A DNA stretch of 64,000 nt, taken from assembly GCF_041381155.1 (NCBI RefSeq), contig NC_091147.1:14904318-14968317 (forward strand). Direction: 5' to 3'. The notes under the pieces were generated by a model, which did not search any database, was not told the DNA's origin, and worked only from the letters and a program-made list of their open reading frames with translations. A program made the translations under genes and the position numbers. This DNA comes from Argopecten irradians (Eukaryota > Mollusca > Bivalvia > Pectinida > Pectinidae). This document shows, in pieces, positions 57,601 through 64,000 of this stretch (the first letter of the stretch is position 1; the number at the start of each line of letters is the position of its first letter).

Positions 57601-58386
57601 GACACATTTAGACTCTTCCAAATCAAAGATTTGACCAGTCCATTATGTAATTTCAGGGGTAAATGAGTTAATTGTGTGATAATTATAATAACTCATGGAA
57701 CCATGTCGATCAATTAAACAATAATCTTCTAAATCAACATTTGGGATTTTTTAAGCCATCTTGATACAAAATAACAATGCCCTAGAAACAATGTTTAAAT
57801 TATGACATCAATAACAACAACATTTTTGTCCAAAATAAAGTGCATGCCATTGCATGTGAAGTTTAACTGAACTGATTAAAATAAAGGGAGTTGGAAACAT
57901 GTCTTGGATGTTTAGAACAACGTCATTACAGCTAATCTGTTTGTTTATAGGTGGGAGGACATCTCCACAGACCTAAACTGTGTCAACCCAGAGTACCTAA
58001 ATATACGACGGCTCGAGGAAGGTCTTCAGAAACGCAAGGCCAAGAAGCCAGGTGGCAACCTTCATTGCATCATGGCATTTCGTAAAAACAACTTTCAATC
58101 CATTCACAGGACTCATATTCCAGTGTTTGGTGGTGGAGCAAAGACGAGAACAAAATCCACATCAAACCAAGCACAGAATGGTGCTGTGACTAGTATTTCT
58201 ACACCAGGGATTGTACCAGTAGCTGCAGACACAACTGCCAAACTAAATACTGAACTCGCTGGGCAGGCAGATTTGTCACCTGCCAATGGAATCAGTGAGG
58301 GTGAAATCCCACACGCAGGGGATGCAAAACGGCCAGAGGATGACGAGGAGAATATGTGTTCAGAGGATGAGGACGATGATGAATAG
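48666..58386 (+). CDS. BIVM: BIVM orthologue (basic immunoglobulin-like variable motif-containing protein), 9 coding exons
   Basis: Coding exons: 48666-48977, 49688-49835, 52594-53493, 53614-53725, 53992-54087, 54356-54460, 55962-56189, 57047-57130, 57951-58386. All GT..AG, phases consistent, 2,421 nt, 806 residues plus stop. The C-terminal half matches human BIVM (503 residues) closely: [80 protein letters not shown]. The function of BIVM is not established. The first exon begins MGNAKS, a good N-myristoylation signal (G2, S6), then a very acidic stretch (about 28-62). Exon 2 is helical-looking. Exon 3 (154-453) is basic, Ser-rich and disordered, with repeated QRS motifs. The C-terminal ~100 residues are low complexity, ending acidic. 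Start chosen because the acceptor at 48658-48659 lies just upstream of this ATG. Q498, C503 and H615 give a papain/C39-like pattern (inference). Confidence 0.9.
49836..52011. other. BIVM intron 2, upstream part
   Basis: AT-rich intron. Around 50412-50530 (CGCCTATATGACATGAGGGG) is a likely interspersed repeat. Around 51676-51820 a degenerate repeat of GTCAGAAACAGGAAATcCt is visible, inside a 125-residue open frame without domains. Confidence 0.4.
52012..52018 (+). promoter_or_regulatory. Candidate TATA box for internal BIVM promoter
   Basis: TATAAAA lies 39 bases upstream of an ATG in good context (AAAATGGC) that opens an exon in the right phase for BIVM exon 3. Initiation about 30 bases downstream would leave only a short leader. 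Prediction only. Confidence 0.3.
52051..52090 (+). CDS. Candidate alternative first exon of BIVM
   Basis: ATG then [12 protein letters not shown] and one extra base G before a GTAAAT donor. This is exactly the phase of the regular exon 2, so splicing to 52594 gives [19 protein letters not shown] in frame. The product would be ~667 residues, without the myristoylation signal, the acidic stretch and exon 2. The new N-terminus is basic. Inferred from sequence alone. Confidence 0.4.
52237..52395 (+). mobile_element. Short Helitron-like/HINE fragment
   Basis: CTTACCTGCCGAAGGGCAAGT, GAGCTTATGCCATGGTGCG, TTCGTTGTCCGTC and the end ACCAGATAGCAGGTGAGCAA resemble a second bivalve interspersed family built like the 31834-33510 element but without the tandem array. 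Lies in BIVM intron 2. Confidence 0.45.
55200..55850. repeat. CpG-rich stretch in BIVM intron 6
   Basis: Unlike the neighbouring AT-rich intron, 55290-55370 and 55610-55700 carry many CpG, with GAACGTCGTCGCGACAATCT, CACGTGCAGGACGTGTGG and GTCAGTCACGTGATACG. It could be an inserted element or a regulatory region with E-box/CRE-like sites. No inverted ends recognised with confidence and no coding capacity. Confidence 0.35.
57581..57671. mobile_element. MITE-B copy, 91 bp (BIVM intron 8)
   Basis: TTAAGTCATTCACCCCTGGAG at the left and TTTCAGGGGTAAATGAGTTAA at the right, bounded by TTAA; middle ACTCTTCCAAATCAAAGA and GACCAGTCCATTATG. The best-preserved family B copy. Confidence 0.8.
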
Positions 58387-60910
58387 ATGTTGATGTGTGT
58401 TATAGTTGTGTTCTTAATGCTTACGAGTGTTAATTGTTAAAAGTTGGATGTACCATCATTGTATTGATATTTTGATTAATTGTTACAGCTCCATCAGTTT
58501 AAAAATTGTAATCTTTTCAAGAGTTATTAGTGATTGCAGTCAAGCCTTATTAAATTCTGGAGTTGATGGGACCATTGAATATGTTTAAATCAAACAGGGC
58601 TTTCAAGTTGATGAGATGAGGTTAAACTGCATTAGTAATGAAACATAAGCAGGATTTTTTGTGCATCTGCATACAGCTCTTTCTTCAAAAGTTAACAAAA
58701 TTGTTATTGATAATTTGACATGGGGGATTTAAAATGTACATGTTGATCTTGTACATTGAATTTCATTTTTGAAACCTTTGATATTTTATTGTATATCACA
58801 AAGGTCCAAATTATATATTTGTTGAAGCTTGAACGTTTTTACAATCAACTGTGATAAAACTAGACACAAGATGTTGATACCTGATTACCAATGCTTATTG
58901 TGATATTTCAGTGTGAGAGGAAGGAATCGAAGGAAGTGCTGTATGCTTGTGGTCTTTCTGTATTGCGTGTGCATCCTTCACAAATCATATATATCAGGTG
59001 CTTTCTGTTGTTTATTGATTTTGGATTAAATTTTGCCTAGTGCATAATTTTGATATTCATACAGATGCCTGATATATCAGTCAGGAATTCAAACCTACAA
59101 ATTGTACAAGTTCTAGATCATTATAAAATCAATTCCAATATATTAAAAGTAAGACAATGTGATGTTGTTTTTTGAAGATGATTAAATACATTGTTTTCAT
59201 TTAAACACTTGTTTTTTTCAAGCTAAAATGCCAAAAAATCTCTAATACTGACATTTGGGGAGAAAAAAAGGTCTTGCCAGAAAATTGCACTTATTTTTTG
59301 AAAATACGCAAACTGATTCAGGGGAAACAACTAGAAGTAATTTTACAATTGTCTTTGGTAGACTTCTTAAATGCAATATCATTTTTGTGGATAAAAACCA
59401 TTTCATAAGTCCGGTGAAATTTTCAACTTTAAGATTTAATTTTTACAAATGTATCAGTTTTCATCAAGTACATAAATCTAATTATGTTGTTATGGGTATG
59501 TACATTGGAAATGCTCTGTATATTCAGCACTTGATTGAATTATCTACACCAAATCATCGATTAGATGAGGTTAAATAAATCGCACAACACCATATTAATG
59601 ATAATTTATTTTACAAATGTATCTGGTAATATTGTATATAATGCATTTTAAGGGTCAATTCTTTCCTAAAGAATCTTTTTCACAAATAAACTCTATCAAC
59701 ATTGTCTGAAAATAATGAATTCCTGACACAAATGACAGAAGAGACTAGAGCTCGTGGGTTTCTGACATTGAGACAATATCATGCTGGGTCTGGTTTTCGA
59801 AAATCTGCAGAAAATCATAAAATGAAGGATCTGTCTCCACACTCATATGCAATAGCTTATCAAGGGGAAATCTGTCTTAAAATTTACAAGCATGTCTCTT
59901 TGTACAGGCATTATAGCTTGCATAAGGGGGAGTTGCGAGGGGTGGGGGTATAATTATGTGTAAAGACCAAATGAACCATATCATGTGCACAGAGCTTCAG
60001 ATTTATTTCCTGGTGTGCTTTAATATGTGCAAAGTGGTTTTAAAAATATTCTTTCATTATTTCACAGTTTTTGATACATTTCACACACAACATAATAGGT
60101 TGTACTGGATACTGATACAAATACATGTTGATGAATCTTTGAATAAGAATCTCCACACAGAATATTACATATGCAAAAAAAGCGTATGTACATGTGTAGT
60201 TTGGTCTCGTATATGGGTGCCTATAATCTGATCTCTTATTAATATGAATGTTGCTTTATACAAAATGTGTTGTCTCCTGAATTGTTTTGTTAAATTATGT
60301 ACATACATATATATATAATATCATTATATTTAATTCATATTCTACAAATTCACAAAATATACAGTTATATAAATATATTATCACCAAAGGAATTCACCAT
60401 TATCAATCATTCATATTGTTCATTATACATAATGTAATGAAATTTTGTTTCTGCAAGTTGACAATAAAGATTCTAAAATCTTTGATTTATATTTCCTTTC
60501 AGTTGTATTTAAGTGGGAGCATGAGGTTAGGGTTGTTCCGTTAATGTACGAAGATGTGAAGTTCTTACATCACAAACACTGCAGCAGTAAGAACACTAAA
60601 TATTTTACCCTTGTTAACTGTAAATATGTGTGATGATGACAAAAAAATGTAAATTTAGTTTGTGCGAAAACTTACCTAAAATACAGATACAGAGTCCTTT
60701 GATTTACATAAGTTTAGTCACTATGGTTGTACTAAACATAGGGTTGATCTTAATTATCACATCATACATAAAAACCAAGCTATAGATACCTCGTTTTAAA
60801 CCCAAAAAATGTCTTGCAAAAGTATGTTATTATTTTTGATTTAATGAACTTATTATATAAATCTATTCAAAAAAAAACTAATTTAACAATGTTTTCTTCA
60901 AGATAATTTC
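58387..60910 (+). other. BIVM 3' untranslated region and intergenic DNA
   Basis: AT-rich, with a possible BIVM polyadenylation hexamer AATAAA at about 59686. Open frames at 59255-59578, 59702-59953, 59956-60231 and 60287-60544 show no domain, no signal and no codon pattern that would support a gene. Confidence 0.4.
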
Positions 60911-60913
60911 TCT

Positions 60914-60919
60914 TTATTT
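60914..60919 (-). terminator. Candidate polyadenylation signal of the LRR gene
   Basis: TTTATT on the plus strand is AATAAA on the minus strand, about 90 bases after the LRR stop codon, a usual distance for a short 3' untranslated region. Confidence 0.4.
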
Positions 60920-61004
60920 TTAAATTAGAAAATAAATGTACTTCAGATCGACAAATCATGTAAAGTGTAAGAAAATATTTTAATATAATATATAAATCTT
61001 CTGT

Positions 61005-62591
61005 CTATTGTTCTTTCTTTTGAATATTACTTCTGAAGAAACACAAGTAGATGGACAATACGACAGAAATAGAAATAAATATCAAAGCAGTCGCCCAACC
61101 AACCAACACATTTCGTTGTAGCCATGATTGACCGTGAGTAACCATCTCCACACAGTCCTGACTCCCTACCATATCTCCCTTCACACAGATGACATATGCA
61201 GTGTCCGGAAATAACTGTCTTATAGTGTAAACACCAACATTTCCACTGACTACCACTAATGTCCACATATTCTCTTTACCAAATTTTCTGTATGCTAGGA
61301 TTATCTCCTTTGATTTGGATTCTGAATCCAAATTCATTGGTGTCCAACCTATTTTGATGTAAGTCTGTCCCACAAAATTCACATGCAGTTCCGGATACCA
61401 TGAATGATCTGTCTGGTGTGAATCTTCTTTTAAAGAACTTGGTAGTTCAGCAGAGCAAACAAACTGATCAGAGCTAAGGATGTCCCACGACTTTCCTGCT
61501 AAATGTGTCGGCGATGCACAAAGTGGTAGATATTTGTCCATGTTTACATCTATATATTTCAATAAGTAAGAGCGTAAATCATACAAATCTTTCACCCACT
61601 GTAAATGGCAGTCACAGTGAAAAGGATTACCTCCTAATAAAATCACATCATGTGGGTAAAGCTCATTTTTATCTGCTTCCTCTCTCAAATGCCTTATAGC
61701 GTTAAACGATATGTCCAACCATTCAAGAGATGGGAAATGTTTGGGGAAATTTACAATGTTATTATATGCCAGTGATAAATACCTCATGCTATGCAAGTTT
61801 TCAAAAACATTTTTTGTAATTTCTGAAATTGAATTATTACCTAGATCTAAGACTTCAATGAAATTCAATTCCTTTATGAAAGATGCATCAGATATCTGAT
61901 TGTTTGAGAGGGATACATGTTTGAGCTTAGGAAATCTTCTGAATATTTGATTATTTATCTGTGTTATTCCATTCCTTGCAAGGTCTAAGATTTCAAGGTT
62001 TGAGAGTTCAGATGTGTTGCAAGTTGTTTTTACTTGGTTGCTTCCAGTGCCTAAGTTACTTAGATCAATGACATTATCACTGAGATAGAGTTCTTGTAAG
62101 CTCTTCCCAATAAGACACAGACTTTTGATCAAATTCTTATTGGCATGAAGCACCATCAATGTTTCAGGTAAATACTTCGGAATATACTTTAATCTGTTTT
62201 TCTTTAAATATAAATACTTCAGATTAGGAAAGGCTCTCCAAAAATCTGTACTAATCTCAACAAGAGAATTATTACTTAAATCCAAAACTGTAATATTGGC
62301 ATATAGTGTATTTCCTCCTGTTCGTCTTTCTAGATTTGTAATCCTGTTACCACTGATGTTTAACTTGGTTGTGATAGCTGGTACCGTATCAGGAAATGTT
62401 GTCAACCATTGATTCGAACAGTCTATTTCGAAAGCTCCATATTCACCTTCTGAACATTGACATGAAATAGGACATTTTTGGTCCTGATCTGTTGACTCAA
62501 CATAATGTATTCTCGACAGCACCTGGAGCATGTGTATCGCTAGTGCTGCTGCGAGAAAGGCAAGTCTGATGCCAGGGGAGGATTTCTGCAT
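61005..62591 (-). CDS. LRR-FN3 single-pass transmembrane protein, 528 aa
   Basis: Order: hydrophobic signal segment (about 8-27), LRRNT cysteine cap (C40, C44, C46, C58), about ten leucine-rich repeats (about 72-320, for example ITVLDLSNNSLVEI, LEILDLARNGIT, IEVLDLGNNSIS), LRRCT cap (NPFHCDCHLQW, C326, C328, C358, C379), a fibronectin type III-like domain (about 400-486), a transmembrane helix (about 495-519) and a 9-residue tail RSNIQKKEQ. This is a cell-surface receptor or adhesion protein with the ectodomain outside. The layout is that of TRIL/LRFN-like proteins; orthology is not claimed. The tail has no TIR or other signalling domain, so it would need a partner to signal. On the minus strand TTTTTTCAG directly precedes the ATG, so a 5' exon exists upstream and the whole known coding region sits in one exon. 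It is convergent with BIVM, 2.6 kb apart. Confidence 0.88.
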   Translation of the reverse strand: MQKSSPGIRLAFLAAALAIHMLQVLSRIHYVESTDQDQKCPISCQCSEGEYGAFEIDCSNQWLTTFPDTVPAITTKLNISGNRITNLERRTGGNTLYANITVLDLSNNSLVEISTDFWRAFPNLKYLYLKKNRLKYIPKYLPETLMVLHANKNLIKSLCLIGKSLQELYLSDNVIDLSNLGTGSNQVKTTCNTSELSNLEILDLARNGITQINNQIFRRFPKLKHVSLSNNQISDASFIKELNFIEVLDLGNNSISEITKNVFENLHSMRYLSLAYNNIVNFPKHFPSLEWLDISFNAIRHLREEADKNELYPHDVILLGGNPFHCDCHLQWVKDLYDLRSYLLKYIDVNMDKYLPLCASPTHLAGKSWDILSSDQFVCSAELPSSLKEDSHQTDHSWYPELHVNFVGQTYIKIGWTPMNLDSESKSKEIILAYRKFGKENMWTLVVVSGNVGVYTIRQLFPDTAYVICVKGDMVGSQDCVEMVTHGQSWLQRNVLVGWATALIFISISVVLSIYLCFFRSNIQKKEQ

Positions 62592-62663
62592 CTGAAAAAA
62601 TTAGTCAGGAATTAAGAAAACTCTTATCCAAATATTTTATGCATTTAATCTAGTACATGTACA

Positions 62664-62695
<32 letters not shown>
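62664..62695. repeat. (TA)n microsatellite
   Basis: About 16 TA dinucleotides in the presumed 5' intron or leader of the LRR gene. Confidence 0.9.
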
Positions 62696-62701
<6 letters not shown>

Positions 62702-62796
62702 TGGTAGTGTGTAGAGTTTCTGGCAGTAATTACAATGCCATATATATTTTTTGAGTAGAAACATATTAAAATATGAGAAATAAGGGATATCCGACA

Positions 62797-63347
62797 AAAT
62801 ATCTCGAGATACTCTGGCCCTGACACCAGGCGACACCAGGCTTAGACATTTTGACAGACAGATGTCTGGTGAAGGGCCAGAGCAGTGCTATATCAAAAGG
62901 TGGAAATTGCCGACTGGACACCGTTTGGTATCGAGCCAGGTCATCTCCGATTACCACCGAGAAGCGTCACTTTAACTTGGTCTTTTCAAAAAATTAATAA
63001 TTTATCTACCCACAGCAATCCATTTTATCATGCATGCACATTATATTATATCAATACAGTAGTTTCCTTTACGCAACTTTAAGTCTTCCTCCTCGTCGTC
63101 ACCATTTTCGCATAGTATACAAATCGCCTCTTAATCTCGACATATTGCTATATTTAGGTAGATAAATTATTTATTTGTTGAAAAGACCAAGGTAAGTGGG
63201 GCTTATCTAGGTCAGTCTGAATTGGAGATGACCTTGCCCGATACAAAATGGTGTTTGCAAGTTCCACCTTTTGATATATCACGTCAGACCAGACATCTAT
63301 CTGTCATAATGTCCAAGTCTGGTGTCAGGGCCAGAGTATCTCGGACT
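62797..63347. mobile_element. Foldback element with ~190-bp inverted arms
   Basis: The left arm (62797-63010) reads TATCTCGAGATACTCTGGCC, GACAGATGTCTGG, ATATCAAAAGGTGGAA, AAGGTCATCTCC-like and CTTGGTCTTTTCAA; the right arm (63155-63347) carries the same blocks in reverse complement, ending GGCCAGAGTATCTCGG. Arms are about 80-85% similar by eye, with a ~145-bp centre. No open frame of a transposase. It lies 0.2-0.75 kb upstream of the LRR coding region. Confidence 0.75.
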
Positions 63348-64000
63348 ACTGACAAAGCCAAAAAATTTAATTAATTATGACAAGGATATAAGTGAGATAT
63401 CTACGTCCTTGATTATGATCAGTGAAATTTCAGATTTAAGTTACTAAAAGCAAGGTGATAGTTCTAGCATCCCACCGACTATCAATATTTCTTTTTATCA
63501 TCTGTAATACAATGTAATATATTTCAGTAATATATAGTTGTCTCCCTTTATTAAAGTAAAAGACAACATAGCTGACGTCCAAGTACAGATGATGACAGCT
63601 GTAATGTTCAATATCTTGACCAGTAACAAATAAGTTTGCATTCGACATACAGATGCATATATAAAATGATTACGAGAAGATATGGGTGGTTGTGTTAGAT
63701 ACGTAAAGTTTATTCTATGAGAATATTATAAACACGTGCTTCATACATAAACAATAAACATCAACCCACGTGGTAATATTATTTTGGGAGTTCAATCATC
63801 CGGGTATTTCATTACCGACACAAAAGGATTATTGAGACAACTGTAAAAGGTCAGCGAGAGAAAATATCCCGAATTTAACGTCATATGAGTTTTTTGAAGC
63901 TAAACCTTTCGTGTGTTTCATTATCAGTGAATCAACAAACCTTTTTAGAGTCCGTGGCAGTCTGTCAACAATAACTTGTAGGCCATATTTCGGGAGAAGT
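63348..64000. other. End of window, nothing recognised
   Basis: AT-rich DNA that could hold the 5' exon or promoter of the minus-strand LRR gene. The 70-residue minus-strand frame at 63436-63648 has no recognisable domain. Confidence 0.3.

Overview
The window is animal nuclear DNA, most likely from a bivalve mollusc. It is AT-rich, its genes are split by many canonical GT..AG introns, and it carries repeat families I associate with bivalves: a pearl/HINE-type Helitron-like element with a CCGT microsatellite and ten ~155-bp repeats, tRNA-headed SINE pieces, and many short TTAA-flanked MITEs. I saw no retrovirus, LTR or Polinton remains and no bacterial features.

Layout. (1) 1-770, plus strand: the 3' end of a carbohydrate sulfotransferase cut by the window edge. 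(2) 771-5055: gene-free, with G/C tracts, a GC-rich duplicated repeat and a tandem array derived from a MITE end. (3) 5056-24895, plus strand: a complete 23-exon RASA3/GAP1-family Ras GTPase-activating protein. All exon phases agree and give 831 residues with C2-C2-RasGAP-PH-Btk zinc finger. A second, phase-compatible last exon may lie at 26661-26751. (4) About 24.9-48.6 kb: a long gene desert holding a HINE element, mariner and LINE relics, nested MITEs, SINE pieces, a perfect 271-bp tandem duplication and possibly 5' untranslated exons of the next gene. (5) 48666-58386, plus strand: a 9-exon BIVM orthologue of 806 residues, with an N-terminal extension starting with an N-myristoylation motif and a possible internal TATA promoter with its own first exon. 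(6) 61005-62591, minus strand: a single-exon coding region for an LRR-FN3 single-pass membrane protein, convergent with BIVM. A ~550-bp inverted-repeat element lies upstream of it.

The genes are not an operon. RASA3 should shut off Ras/Rap at the membrane, BIVM is poorly characterised, the LRR protein looks like a cell-surface receptor or adhesion molecule, and the sulfotransferase acts in the Golgi. RASA3 and BIVM being neighbours is notable because their human orthologues both lie on distal chromosome 13q. The most interesting observations are the candidate alternative ends of RASA3 and BIVM, a peptidase-like Cys/His pattern in BIVM, and a tandem repeat that copied a splice donor.
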